The notes: generated by a model not told the origin, from the letters alone. Shown: positions 22,600-34,690, counted from the stretch's first letter. The stretch: DNA of 64,000 nt from Platanthera guangdongensis (GCA_039583875.1 CM077162.1:58882822-58946821), one strand, 5' to 3'. Numbers and translations are program-made.

Positions 22600-24427
22600 T
22601 GTTGGATCCCTAGTTGGATTTAGGCTAGGTTCACTAAAATAGGATGTTTGACCCAACATGCATAGCCAGGGTCATGTGTGCGTCCTAGAGTATAAGTCAT
22701 GTCCTTAGAGTCAACACTGCATGGACCAGCCATCAACAGACTACAAAAGACTCAAGACTTAGAGAAATTTCAAACACTCAGGAAATGAGTTCGACGTTCG
22801 TCGAACTCACGTCGACGAAAGTCGTGCTCAGCTCGACGAACTCAGAGAAAATTCTCTGAGCTGAGCTCGACGAACTTGGATCTTAGGTCGACGATCTCTG
22901 GGTATTCTACTTCAACATTTTATTCCAGAAACATCTAAAATGTTCTAAGTCCAGAATCATACTCCAGTCGACGAACGCATCTTCTCAGCTCGACGAACTT
23001 AGACCACATTCTTGGCAAGCTTTATCAAGTAGCAGTTAGAAGTTCTCAGCACGACGAAACTAGTTCTCAGGTCGACGATTTCTAAATACTTCACTTCAAT
23101 ATTCTAAAGTCCAAGAACCATTACTCTGAACACTAGTCGACGAACTTAAATTCTCAGCTCGACGATCTTGATGCACAGAATTGGCAAGGTTCCAGAGAAA
23201 GCAGTTGTCTGTCCTCAGGTCGACGATCTTGGATCTCAGCTCGACGAACAAAGATTATCTGGTCGACGAACATAATTTCTCATCTCGACGAACTCTGGAC
23301 TCAGGTCGACAAATTTTGTTCTCTGCTCAACGATTTCTGTGAAGTTCCAGACTTGGATATTTTCCTACCTCTGTCCCTTATTTTATTGCAGTAATTCTTG
23401 TATAATCAATGCTAAATATTCTCTGAATATTACCGTTAGAAGCAAGCATTGATTACGGTCTTCATCAGGATTATTGATTGCCGATTTTCAATGGGACAGT
23501 TGGGGAAATCAATCAATGCAAATATTTTACAGGCCGTCAGCATTGAATGAAAGAAGAAATTCAAAATTCAGAAGGAAGATTCCTTGGAAAATATAAAAAG
23601 GATTTTTCTCCTTCTTCTGACAGAGAGCAATAGGGATTTTCTTTCTTCTCAAGAGAACACGCAGAGCACAAAGAAAGAGTGACAACAATCATACAGTAAC
23701 AGAGAACAAGAAGCCCTAGCCCTTGACCAGAGAAAGAACAGCAAGCTGAAGAAAAAGAAGAACAACCATTCAAATCAAGAGTCTTCTTCTGTCTTCATCC
23801 CAGGATTCTTCAAAGGACAACAATTACTATATCAGTCAAGAAGCTCCTGGATACCTGCTGGTCAAGGCTGAAACATTGAAGGCCTACTCACCCTGATGCA
23901 AAGCTTCATCCTTCCTGAACAAATCTATATCTCAGGGGGAGCTTTTGCTAACATCAAGATCCACTAAAAGTCTTCTCAGTTGTATCTGAGAAAGAGAAGA
24001 CATAATCACTCTCTCATCCCCCAATGTATAAAGGGTTCGTTAACTCCCTTCAAAAGTTATTCCTGGTTGCAAGTCACCTGACCAAAAGACTTGAGAGTTG
24101 ATTTTTGAGCACCTGATCAAAAGCTCATTGTGGCAGTCACCTGATCAAAAATTTGAGTGGATTCCTATCAGGGTGGTAGAAGAGTTGATGTACCTAGGTT
24201 GGGGAACCACTATAAAATTCTTGTGTTGTCTGGTTGCACTTTTTTCTTTTGTTCTTGCTGTAGCTGTGATAATTAGGTCTTGCTGTGCATGTGATAGTTA
24301 GTGCATGTGCTAGATTAATTTATTTTAGGACTCAGTTTTTATTTACAGCAAAATTTTTTTTAAGATTTCAAGATACTCTATTCACCCCTCCCCCCCTTAA
24401 GTATTTCAGATCTAACCCTTACTTTCA
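22600..24427 (+). repeat. 3' LTR of Sirevirus-1
   Basis: Homologous to 11845-13686 throughout, from TGTTGGATCC to ACTTTCA. It keeps the TCGACGA cluster (about 22790-23335) and the CACTATAAAA core at 24208-24217. Confidence 0.9.
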
Positions 24428-24590
24428 GCACAGCTAGGCGGTCAAACCTGCAATTGGTCGGCACCTTCTCGGCGGCTATTGTGTCGAGGGGACTCTGTGA
24501 GAAGGCTGCGAGAAGGCGAATAGGCGGCGAGAGAAGGTCTTGTCGTCGGGACTTGAGGAAATCCAGGTGAGCGGTCAATCCGGGTTAACA
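24428..24590 (-). repeat. left (3') LTR of the Tat-type element, second piece
   Basis: Resumes the LTR after Sirevirus-1 (GCTAGGCGGTC…) and ends GGGTTAACA at 24590, as the other LTR does at 43981. The Sirevirus-1 TSD reads GCGTG on the left and GCACA here; the intact LTR has GCGCG. Confidence 0.85.
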
Positions 24591-24677
24591 TGATCCTCGC
24601 GCACTTTTAAATTACGAGGAATTTCGAAAATGTAAATGTTATTCGCCTGACCGCGAACGCAGTAAATGCTGCAGAAG

Positions 24678-24687
24678 CTATAAATAT
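24678..24687 (+). promoter_or_regulatory. TATA box for antisense gene A
   Basis: CTATAAATAT lies 85 bp before the ATG at 24772, on the strand opposite to Tat-element transcription. Confidence 0.5.
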
Positions 24688-24771
24688 CTCAGAAGTAGAA
24701 TCTGTTTTCAGAAAACAGCTTTCAAGACGGGTCGCTTCTCCCTCATTGTGGTTAAGATTTTGCTATCTGAA

Positions 24772-26597
24772 ATGTCTGCGAGGAAAAGTGACTTGGCTAG
24801 GATGGGTGGCAAGGGACTTGCTGCGACCAAGTCTCCGTGCGAGGAGTCGACTAGCAGCGAAGTCGGCGAGAAGTCGCCCTAGATTAAAACGGCCACAGTA
24901 GTTTCGCTTAAACGCTTAAACGGTTAAACCGCGCCGGTTAAGCGAAGAGCTACTGGGAAAACTAGAGACGATGTCCAGCGAGGTTGGACAATCTGCGAGC
25001 ACTGCTACCGAGAAGTTAGCCGAGCAAATTCCGGAGAAACCTACCGAGAAGGTTGCGAATAATCTTACTGAAGAGCTGCCCGAGAACTTGGCGGGTAGCG
25101 AGCTTCTGGAAACCGTTCCGGCCACAACTCCTCAGCTGACGACCACCCAGGATGTTGACATCACGACAACCCCGTCAAGGGAAGCTGACGGCAAGGCGGA
25201 TTCTGCTAGAATAACCGATCAGAAAACCGAAGAAGTTGCTGACACCATCGGCAAGGCAAAGAAGGCGGCCAAGAGCGTTGCCGACAAGCTGAGGGAGAAT
25301 ATGGATGTAGTGATGGTTGCGATCCCAGCGAAGAAACGGAAGTTTAGGCCGACTTCGACTGTGGAGGAGAGGGTAGAGGAGACTCTTCGGCAAAAGAAAA
25401 GAGAGAAAGAGATCCTCGGTTCTCAAGGTGACGACTAGCCAAACTGAGATGACCGCGCGATCTGAGGAGGTAACCGCGCTGACTGAATTTGAACGCTTCC
25501 TTGAAGCAGAGGACGGCTTTGCGGTTAACTCCATTCTTCCCGCTAACTATGGTTTCTTACAGGAGATCGAAGAAATAGTTAATCGCCAGCAAGCCCCCGG
25601 GAACGACTCCGACCTGAAGGGTTTGTCGGTGAAACTTTGAGGAGAAGCCCCGACACCTTCTGAGGGAGATGAGAAAGTGAAGCTGCGAGAAAGGCTGCTC
25701 GCCGAGAAGAAGCTGTTGACCGCTGGCGAAGAATCCAGCGGTCACCCGATCAGTTTCGAAGAACAAGTTGAAGTTGACCGCCAGCTGGCCGCCAAGCTTC
25801 TGCGGGCATGTATGCTAAAACCTGCCCCGAAGGTCATAAGAATTCCTCCAGCTTACAAGGAACCACCGCGGATAAAGAGATCTATTCGCGTAATCACCGA
25901 GACCGACGGCATACTCTTGTCGCACGAGGGAGCTTGAGAAGAACAGGCGGACCGAGCGACTTCTGAGGTACCAACACCTGAAGAGGATTGACCCTGAGAG
26001 GATGAGGCGACATGTATTTCCTAGCCGCCTAGTCGTTGCGGCGACTAGAGAAGACAAGAACCACAGCTCGGGTGCCTTATCTCAAAGCACTGCTACTTTG
26101 TTGCCTTTGCCTCTAGGCAAACTTTGATTATGACTGATTGATCGCTTTGTGTTAGATATTGGAGAACTGAACTCTCCAGCTGTCCTGGATGAGTCCGCGT
26201 GGCGACTTCGGGACGACGAAGGCCAGAGTACCTTATGCCAGCTGTTCGTGGATTTCGAGCGGCTAAAGGCGAAGCTCATGGTCAAAGAGGAATCGCGGAA
26301 AGCTTGTGAGGGGGCTTCTGAGAAACGGATAAGAGCGGTATCCGCGAAGCTGGATACAAGCAGCAGGAGGGAGAGGATGTTATCCGCAGAACTGGAGTCT
26401 TGTCGCGAGCGGGAAAGGATTGCTCGGGATCAAGTCACGACTCAAGCGAGGCGACTTCAAAAATCTACGGAAGATGTCGCCCACTACAAGAAAAGATACC
26501 ATGAGGCGATGGGAAGAGAGCAGAGTAGGCAACCTGATTTCGCGAGTTCGGAGAAACCGCGACAATCAGATCACGACTCCGCTAGGGAGGGGGAGAC
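24772..26597 (+). pseudogene. antisense gene A of the Tat-type element, 5' part
   Basis: From ATG 24772 (MSARKSDLARMGGKG) the coding trace continues through frames at 24971-25438, 25428-25640, 25677-25937 and 26156-26597. It is broken by a TAG at about 24880, TGA 25638 and shifts near 25430 and 25930. The product is hydrophilic, rich in Glu/Lys/Thr, with a basic patch (AKKRKFRP) and a long coiled coil (about 26210-26510). Exon-like 26156-26597 follows a TTAG acceptor. Sirevirus-2 interrupts the coiled coil at 26597; the frame resumes at 37320. No function is known; the setting is that of the antisense ORFs of Tat/Retand elements. Confidence 0.6.
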
Positions 26598-26747
26598 TGT
26601 TGCGTCTATTGATCCCAATATCTCAGATTTGTAAGAAATCAAACGGGTCAATGACATACACACATAATGTATTTGATGTGTGTCTTAGTTCATGCATGCA
26701 GGTAGTCCATGATTGGACAAGAAAAATGAGTTGAGCAGTAAACACAA

Positions 26748-27030
26748 ATTTCGTCGAACACAGCTCAGAGTTCGTCCAAATCAGCATGTTGATCGTCGAG
26801 CTCAACTCAGCATAAGCTTAAGAAATCAGGATACAAAATTCGTCGAACTTAGCTCGAAGTTCGTCGAGCTCAGACAACAGTTCGTCGAGCTCAGCACAAT
26901 GGTTGTCAAGCTGAAGCAAGAGAAAAAGTGTTTAAGGCAAAAAGCGCTGAGAGCGCTGAGAGCGCTGAGAAGATCAAAGTTCGTCGAGCTCAGGTTGCGG
27001 TTCGTCGAGCTGTGCTCAAAGCTTGTCAAG
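26748..27030 (+). repeat. TTCGTCGAGCTC motif cluster in Sirevirus-2 LTR
   Basis: About seven copies of TTCGTCGA(A/G)C(A/T) or close variants. The 3' LTR has the matching cluster at about 35124-35400. The motif equals the reverse complement of the TCGACGAA repeated in Sirevirus-1. Confidence 0.8.
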
Positions 27031-27773
27031 TTAAAGCCAGAAAATCTGTCTAAGGCATAAACGTTAAGTCCGCTGAGAAGAAGGCGTTGACACCGCTGAG
27101 ACAGCAGAGACAGTTGAGAAGATGGCGTTGAGAAAGCAGAGACAGCTAAGAAGATGGGGTTGAGACAGCTGAGTCAGCTGAGAAGATGGCGTTGAGACAG
27201 TTGAGACAGCTGAGAAGATAGCGTTGAGATAGCTGAGACAGCAGAGACAAAAATGAGCTGGAATTATTATAAGTCCAGAAGCGTTGAGTGAAGCAGGTTC
27301 ACTCAACGCTTCTAATGAAGAGGAAAGCGTTGAAACAAAGAACTGTCTCAACTGATAAATGAAAAACCGTTGAGACCGCCGAGACAAATCCGTTGAGACA
27401 GTTAAAGTACAGAAACCGCTGAGCCAGCAGATAAGAGGAAAGCGCTGAGACAAAGGCTCGTCTCAGCTAATAATGGAAAACCGCTGAGACCGCTGAGACA
27501 AATCCAGGAAATTTTTTAAGTCCAGAAGCGCTGAGAGCCAAGGCTGATGGCGTTGAGTGTCTCAACATCACTCAACGCTTAATGGGATTCAGGAAATTTT
27601 CTAAGTTCAGATGTTGATAACCACTGCCGACGTCATCAAAATCAAATCTGCAGAAAGCTGTTGCGGGAAAGATGTTATAGCGCAGAAAGATGTTTTGTCC
27701 CGTTCTGATGGAGTTGGCGCTCCCCAATCCTTGGTGGGCTCACATACTATGTTGTCGTTGATTCAAATCAACG

Positions 27774-27784
27774 CATATAAAAGG
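27774..27784 (+). promoter_or_regulatory. TATA box of the Sirevirus-2 5' LTR
   Basis: CATATAAAAGG; kept in the 3' LTR at 36129-36139. A second TATA-like box (CTATAAATA, 28671) lies nearer the LTR end, so which one drives transcription is open. Confidence 0.55.
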
Positions 27785-28192
27785 GGAAACAGTAAAGGTT
27801 TAGGGTTAACGAATACCCGGGGATCAAGATCAGAAAATATAAAAAGAGAAAAAGCAAGAGGCGGCTGGACATTTATTCCGATCAAGCTTGAAAGCTGAAG
27901 TCCAGCCAAGATAGCCAAAAGTCAAGAAGATAGCTGGAGCACTTCCTGCACAGCAAGTTGGTTCTCTCAAGAACAAAGCAAACTGGTTGATCCACTCAAC
28001 AGCAGATAGTTGCTCACCTGTGCAGCAAGAGAGAAGATAGTTGTAGAAGAAGACTCATCCCTTCTACAGCAAGTTAGTTGGACTGATATCTGCTCAGTCC
28101 AGCAGAGCAAACTCAGAGATTTAATCTCAGAGTTATTTTTGTTTTCTTCATTTTAAAACTTGTAACAATTTTACTAGTAGGATTCAGGTTTC

Positions 28193-28555
28193 CTGGATCT
28201 GAGTTGCTGGAAGGCTTAACAGCCTGAGGCTGGAGAGTTTATCTCTCTGTGGTAGGATCCAACTTGATCTGAGTTGCTGGAAGGCGTAACAGCCTGAGGC
28301 TCGAGAGTTTATCTCTCTGTGGTAGGATCCAACTGGATTTGAGTAGTTGGAAGGCTTAATAGCCTGAGGCTGGAGAGTTTATCTCTTTGTGGTAGGATCC
28401 AACTGGATCTGAGTTGCTGGAAGGCTTAATAGCCTGAGGCTGGAGAGTTCATCTCTCTGTGGCAGGATCCAACTGGATCTGAGTTGCTGGAAGGCTTAAT
28501 AGCCTGAAGCTGGAGAGTTTATCTCTTTGTGGTAGGATTCAGGTGTGGATCTGAG
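28193..28555 (+). repeat. 70-bp tandem repeat, 5 units, in the Sirevirus-2 5' LTR
   Basis: Units contain GAGTTGCTGGAAGGC, AGCCTGAGGCTGGAGAG and CTCTGTGGTAGGATCCAAC. They start near 28200, 28270, 28340, 28410 and 28480. The 3' LTR has six. Confidence 0.9.
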
Positions 28556-28849
28556 TGTAAGGTTGTGGGCCTGAGGTGTAAGCTCTAAAAAGCATAGTGC
28601 TGGAGTTTGTGTCTTGTCCAACAAGTTGGAAAGGTGGGAGGGAAAGTTGATGTACCCAATTGGGGAACCACTATAAATACTTGTGTGCTTGCTGTGTGTG
28701 TTTGTTTTACTTTCTTATTGCAGGACATAAGGACAATCTCTAGATAGAGTAGTAAGAAAACAGCAAAAGAAGATATAAATTTCAAAGACTTATTCACCCA
28801 CCCCCCCCCCCTATGTGATTAGCTAACTTTCAATTAAATAACTTTCAAG

Positions 28850-28860
28850 TGGTATCAGAG
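28850..28860 (+). other. primer-binding site of Sirevirus-2 (tRNA-iMet)
   Basis: TGGTATCAGAG follows the LTR end by two bases. Confidence 0.9.
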
Positions 28861-28924
28861 GGAGGTTACTCAAAAAGGATTTAACAATCTGAGTATACCT
28901 CCAAGGTTAGCTAATAGATAAGAA

Positions 28925-31310
28925 ATGGGGTCTGGTGTAAATTACAAGGAATTAGGAGCCATGAAGTTGCCAATTTGCAGAAAGGAAAGGTTTGGGCTTT
29001 GGAAGGAAAGGGTCAGAATGTTCATGAAAGTTGCTGACCCGAGGATCTTCATCGCAGTCAAAGAGGGACCCTTCATCCCCTTGAAGATCTCAGTTCTGGA
29101 TGTCAACATCCAGACTCCTAAATCATATGAAGAAATGAACAAGGATGAGCTCCTCCTTGCCTCCATGGACAAGAGAGCTCAAAAAATCATTGCTAGTGCA
29201 GTAGATGATCCTACATTCCAGAATTTAGTGCACTGCAAGACCTCCAAAGAGATGTGGGACACCCTTGTGGTGTTCATGGAGGGTTCAGAAGAGGTGAGCG
29301 ATGACAGGAAATCCATGCTTAACCGGGAGTATGAGGCCTTCAGACAAGCAAAGTCTGAGGGCATTGCTGAAGGTTTTGAAAGATTTTTCAGAACTGTTAA
29401 TGAACTGAGAGCTTATGGAAGAGTCTTCAGCACCTATGAGCTGAATGACAAGTTTCTCAGGCCCCTCACCAAGGATTGGGACACAAAGATCTGTGCCATC
29501 AGAGAGATGGGCAGACTAGCAGACACACCACCTCCAACCCTGTTTGGAAAGTTGTCCTATGAGATGCAGCTTGTTGCAAGGAAGGAAGAAGAAGAGAAGA
29601 CCAGCAAGCCACAGAGCAAGGAGAAATCTGTGGCTTTCAAAGTTGATAGTTCAACCAGGAGCAGAAGGAAGATCTCTCCAGTGAGGAGAACTGCTGTGTC
29701 AGAATCTGAGAGCTCCAGGTCCAGCTCATCTGACAGTCATGCATCTGATGAGAACTTTGCTGCCTTCTCAAGGCAGTTTCAGAAATTCATGAAGGAGCAT
29801 TGGAAGAACAGAAGGGCTTCTTCCTCCTCTCAGCACAGAAGAAAATCCTTTAAGGAGGACAGATATGCTACTAACTCTAATAAACAATCTTCCTCTAACA
29901 TTATTTGTTTTTCCTGCAGCAAACCTGGGTATGTACTTGCTGACTGCCCAGTAAAGAGGAAGGAAGAAAGAGTGAAGAAGCACCACAAGGGAAAGAAGCA
30001 AGAGAAGTCCCTAGTGGCTAAGAAAGAGAAGACCTGGTCTGACTCTTCCTCTGAGTCAGACAGTAAAGAAGATGAAGCCTACATTGGGCTTATTGTTGTT
30101 GCTGAAGAAGAGTTCCCTGCTGCTAGAATAGGGATCAGGGGCCCTCTGTCACACCCAGATAGTAACTTAGAGGTGGATGAAGATGAATAAGGAGATGATC
30201 AGTACCATGGACTAATGGCTAAACCACATTCTTTTATTTCTAGTCATGAGACTGACTCAGTCTCTGAAGCTCAATCATCAAGAGATGAAGGGGATTCAGA
30301 CTCTGAGGATGATGTAAACTCCATAATTGTCAAGTATGGAGAACTTCTTGAGCCCTTCAATAAATGCAAGTTACTTGCAAAAAGGCAGGCAAAAGAGATT
30401 CTTAGTCTTAAAAGCAAGTGTGAAGTCCAAGAAAAGGCCCTCACTGTCCAAGAAAAGGCTCTCACTGACATGACTGCACATGCAGGTCAGCTCAAGGAAA
30501 TCATTGACAGTGAGTCTGTGGTAAGAGTCTCAAATGAGAAACTTATCCAGAAATTTGAAAATGATCTCTTAAATGAGAAATTGTTGGTGACAATTTTCTA
30601 AGTCAAGTACTGTGCTACCCTTAATTGATACCCACCTTACCCAAGCTGGTAAGAAAAGATTGGGATTTAAGGGACCTGCTAGACCTTCCAATCCAAGAGG
30701 AAAGGGAAAAGGGAAGGCACAACAACACCTGTTGTGCCTCTAACCTCACTGCCTCAAATTTTTTCAAAGAGTATTGTTGCCTTCTAACAGGTATAACCAT
30801 GAAAGTCATTATGGCCACTGGGAGAACGACAGATTCACTGGTATAGACCAATATGGCCCCAGCCATGGTGGAAGGTACAGCCATGTGAAAGCCTTTAAGG
30901 CTGCCCATGAGGAAATCCAAATGGCCCAACCTGAACCATTTGTTTTTGGTGTCCCAGCTCCAAAACTCAAAAATATTGTTGATGCTAAAAATCTAAATCA
31001 TACAGCAAAAGTTGTGACTCAAGGAGAGTCTTCTGGTAAGGCTGGAATGGTCATCTCAGATGCTATCAGATGCATGTTAGCTGAAAAGAGACATGCAGCT
31101 GGTGGTTCTCAGAGAATGCCAACACAGTCAGCTGAAAGACTGTCCTTCAGTCAAATTGTTGCTGAAAGAAGACAGAAGTTTAGTGCAGCACATCTCCCCA
31201 CTGTTCAGGAAGCAGTACAGTCAAATGTTGGTCCCAAACAAAAAAGGAGATATAATATCTATGAGTGCTGGTGTTGTGACAAAGTGGGTCACTATGTTGT
31301 CGATTGCTGA
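28925..31310 (+). pseudogene. gag: Sirevirus-2 gag
   Basis: ATG 28925 opens a 421-codon frame: N-terminal gag domain, UBN2-like core (about 29110-29560), basic Ser-rich region and a zinc knuckle CFSCSKPGYVLADC in which the zinc-binding His is Tyr (29930-29932). After TAA 30188 the same frame continues with an acidic tract and coiled coil (30215-30601). A frameshift leads to 30774-31310, which ends with a second, complete CCHC knuckle (CWCCDKVGHYVVDC) near 31268-31308. Two knuckles flanking a coiled coil is a Sirevirus-like gag layout. Confidence 0.85.
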
Positions 31311-31431
31311 CACTATTCCTCAGTGTCCAGAGGTTGTCAACCTGTCAGGAATTCTGCAGGAAGACATGATTATTTCAAGGCTAATGTGAACCTAGGACCC
31401 AACAGAACTTGGGGTCCTAATGTAAGGTGGC

Positions 31432-34400
31432 TTGCATTCTTTTCGGGATAATTCAAGTACCAAATCCCCCAAATGGTACTTGGACAGTGGATGTTTCAGC
31501 CACATGACTGAAACAAAGGAGTTATTGAAGGAGTACACTACAGTAAAGAATGGACCCAAGCTCATTTTTGGAGGCTCAGACAAGGGGATAACCAGAGGCT
31601 ATGGTAACATCTCAAATAACATAATCACCATCACAAAGGTGGCTTATGTGGAGGGGTTGCAACACAACCTCATAAGCATAAACCAACTATGTGATCTTGG
31701 TTATGACATTTTCTTTCACAAGGATAAGTGTCACATCAAGAGGTTAAGTGACCAATGTGTCATCTTAACAGGCACTAGGAGTGGGAATGTTTATTGCTTG
31801 AATTTTTCTTGCCTAAAAAATAGTTTCCCTATATGCCTAGTTGCAGATGAGAAAGTCTCATATTATGTTCAGTGGCACAAGAGACTGACACATCTGAATT
31901 ATAAGACCATTGGTCAGCTCTTCAGTGATAAGCTCGTTATGAATGGTCCCAAAATAAAATACTTCAATAAGGGTATCTGTGCTGCTTGCCAAAAGGGTAA
32001 GCAGGATAAGACCTCTTTCAAGAGCATTGGGACTAAGGACTCTGTGAGATGCTTGTATCTCCTGCATATGAACTTGTTTGGTCCTATGTCAGTTCATAGT
32101 CTAAGTAGGAAGGTCTACACACTTGTGGTGGTTGATGACTTTTCCAGATTTACTTGGATGTTCTTCCTTAGAATAAAGGATGAAATCCTTGAAGTCTTCA
32201 CAAATTTTGTCAGGCAAATTCAAAATGAACTTGTATGCTCTGTGGTCAGAATGATAAGTGACCATGGAACTGAGTTTCAGTCTGTTGCTATGACTACATT
32301 CTGTGAAGAGCAGGGGATTCATCAAGAGTTCTCCTCTCCAAGAACACCCCAGCAAAATGGGTTAGCTGAGAGGAAAAACAGGACTCTCATAGAAGCTGAG
32401 AGAACATTATTGAGTGACACTTCTCTCCCTGAATATTTCTGGGTTGAGGCAGTTAACACTGCATGGCATGTGGTCAATAGGGCTTCTATCACCAAAGGCC
32501 ACAAGAACACTCCCTATGAGATTTGAAGGGCAGAAAACCAAACATTTCCTACTTCAGGATCTTTGTTTGCAAGTGCTTCATCCCGAACAATGGTAAGTCA
32601 AAAATGATTAAGTTTGCTTGTCAAATCCTATGAGGGAATATTTGTTAGGTACAGTAACAATAGTATGGCATATAGAGTCTATAACTTGACAAATCAAGTC
32701 GTAGAAGAATCTGTTCATGTAGTGTTTGATGAGTCATGCATGATTGACACAGAGCTGTCAAGCTCTTTGCCTAGCTCTGCAGGAACAGATGTCATGATGG
32801 AAAAACTCTCCATCAAAGATAAAGACTCAGCTTTGCAAGAAGATTGTGATGAGGGATGCTGTCCAGAGGAAGCACAGGGCAGTCAAGCTGGAAATGAAGA
32901 CCAACCTGCTGCAGAAAATGATAATCAGCAGGAAACAGTCGGATTGCCCCCAACGGTCAAATATTTTAGAGATCATCCTTCAGAGCAGATAATAGGTGAG
33001 GCTAGCCAAGGTGTACAGACCAGAAACAGGAGTCTCAACACAGCACTCTATTTCAGCTTTTTGTCACAGGAAGAGCCCAAGAAATTTGAAGAAGCAAATC
33101 AAGATCCATTCTAGATTGGTGCAATGCAGGAAGAACTGAACCAGTTCAAAAGGTGCAAGGTCTGAAAGTAGGTTCTCATACCAAATGGACTCAATGTCAT
33201 TGGAGTCGAGTGAATTTTAAGGAATAAACTTGATGAAAATGACATTATAATCAAAAATAAAGTCAGACTGGTGGTCAAAGGGTATAGACGGGAAGAAGGG
33301 ATTGACTACGATCAAAGTTTTGCCCCAGTTGTAAGGTTGGAAGCAATCAGACTATTCCTTGCATTTGCAGCCTTCCAGGGATTCAAGGTATTTCAGATGG
33401 AATGTCAAGTCAGCCTTTCTGAATGGAGACTTGATGGAAGAAGTTTATGTAGAGCATCCTCTAGGTTTTATTAACTCTAACTCTCCTAGTGATGTATATA
33501 GACTTAAGAAAGCTCTTTATGGGTTTAAGCAAGCCCCAAGAGCATGGTATAAGACATTGTCTACCTTCCTCATTGAGAACAAATTCTCAAGGGGGAAGAT
33601 AGATAAGACCATATTCCTAAGGGAATCTAAGGGCAAGATCATTCTAGTTCAGATTAATGTTGATGACATACTATTTGGCTCTACTGATGACAACCTCTGT
33701 ATGAACTTTGCAAAACTTATACAGGAGAAGTTTGAGATGAGTAGTATGGGTGAATTGAAGTTTTTTTTGGGACTCCAAGTAAAACAGACTGATGATGAAC
33801 TATCCATATCCCAGTCAAAATTCACCAGGGAGATAATCAAGAAATATGGCATGGAGAATGCTTCCACCATAAGAACTCTCATGAGCTCAAGTATGTCTAT
33901 AGACAAAGATGATCCAGGGAAGCATGTTGATCAAACTCTGTATAGAGGCATAGTTGGCCCCCTTCTCTACCTCACAGCAAGTAGACCTGACATTATGTAT
34001 GCAACATGTGTATGTGCTAGGTATCAGGCTTGCACTAAAGAGTCTCACTATACTGCTGTGAAAAGAATCTTGAGATATCTTAACGGCACCCCAGATCTTG
34101 GCCTATGGTACCCCAGAAATGGGGAATTTGAACTAACTGAATATTCAGATGCATATTTTGCAGGGTGCAAGGAGGACAGGAAGAGCACTTCAGGCTCCAG
34201 TCAATTTCTAGGTGGAAGGCTTGTCTCTTGGAGCAAGAAACAAACAAGTGTAACAATCTCAACAGCAGAGTCAGAGTATATTGTAGCTGGAAGTTGTTAT
34301 GCTCAGTTGTTGTGAATTCAGCATCAACTTCAAGACTACAATGTTCAGATAAGTAGAACTTCACTATTTTGTGATTCTACAAGTGCAATTTCTATAGCTA

Positions 34401-34597
34401 GGAATCATGTCTCCCATAGCAGGACTAAGCATATAGAAATTAGGTATCATTTCATTAGAGAACATGTGGAAAGGGAAGATATCTCGCTTGAATTTGTCTC
34501 CACAGACAAGCAAGTGGCTGATATCTTCACTAAGCCACTAGATGAAGCAAAGTTCAACACCTTCAAATTTGAATTGGGCATGTTCAATCTTGTGTAA
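31432..34597 (+). pseudogene. pol: Sirevirus-2 pol: protease, integrase, RT, RNase H
   Basis: Protease WYLDSGCFSHMT keeps DSG (about 31480). Integrase has WHKRLTH and CAAC, but the first catalytic Asp is Asn (HMNLFGP, codon 32071-32073); SDHGTEFQ and GLAERKNR are kept. RT (about 33220-33900) has GIDYDQSFA and [13 protein letters not shown], and NVDD (33656-33667) where YVDD is expected, so both Asp remain but Tyr is lost. RNase H (34140-34560) has DAYFAGC, STAESEY and DIFTKPL. Lesions: stops near 32524, 33112, 33162 and 34313 and a frameshift near 33400. Confidence 0.9.
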
Positions 34598-34690
34598 CTT
34601 CAATTCTCTCTTCTACCATATGCTGCATTGCCTATTTTGCAAGTAGAACAAGCTCTTCCTCCAGCTACTGAAGAAGGTGTACAACTGTTG

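Larger units (their letters stand above)
11845..24427 (+). mobile_element. Sirevirus-1 (Ty1/copia) with an extra 3' ORF
   Basis: Complete LTR-to-LTR structure: LTRs 11845-13686 and 22600-24427, iMet primer site, gag, protease, integrase, RT, RNase H, then a long additional ORF. Very long LTRs, a large gag with C-terminal coiled coil and an ORF after pol are Sirevirus traits (established). The two LTRs differ at several positions per 100 bp in the stretches I compared, so it is not a very young insertion. It sits in the left LTR of the Tat-type element. Confidence 0.9.
26598..28847 (+). repeat. 5' LTR of Sirevirus-2
   Basis: Starts TGTTGCGTC and ends AACTTTCA. In order it has a TTCGTCGAGCTC cluster (26748-27030), GCGTTGAGACAGCTGAG-type repeats (27060-27240), two perfect 10-bp hairpins (27281-27309, 27550-27578), a TATA (27774-27784), five 70-bp repeats (about 28193-28555) and a core GGGGAACCACTATAAA (28662-28677). 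Confidence 0.95.

Noticed and set aside
26713..27060. Repetitive KFVEL-rich ORF (also at 35087-35425)
   Set aside because: It is a translation of the TTCGTCGAGCTC repeat inside LTRs; stops and frames are not otherwise conserved.
28193..28555. Regularly spaced repeats, considered as CRISPR-like
   Set aside because: Units are contiguous 70-bp tandem repeats with no unique spacers, inside an LTR and repeated in its partner LTR; the genome is a plant.
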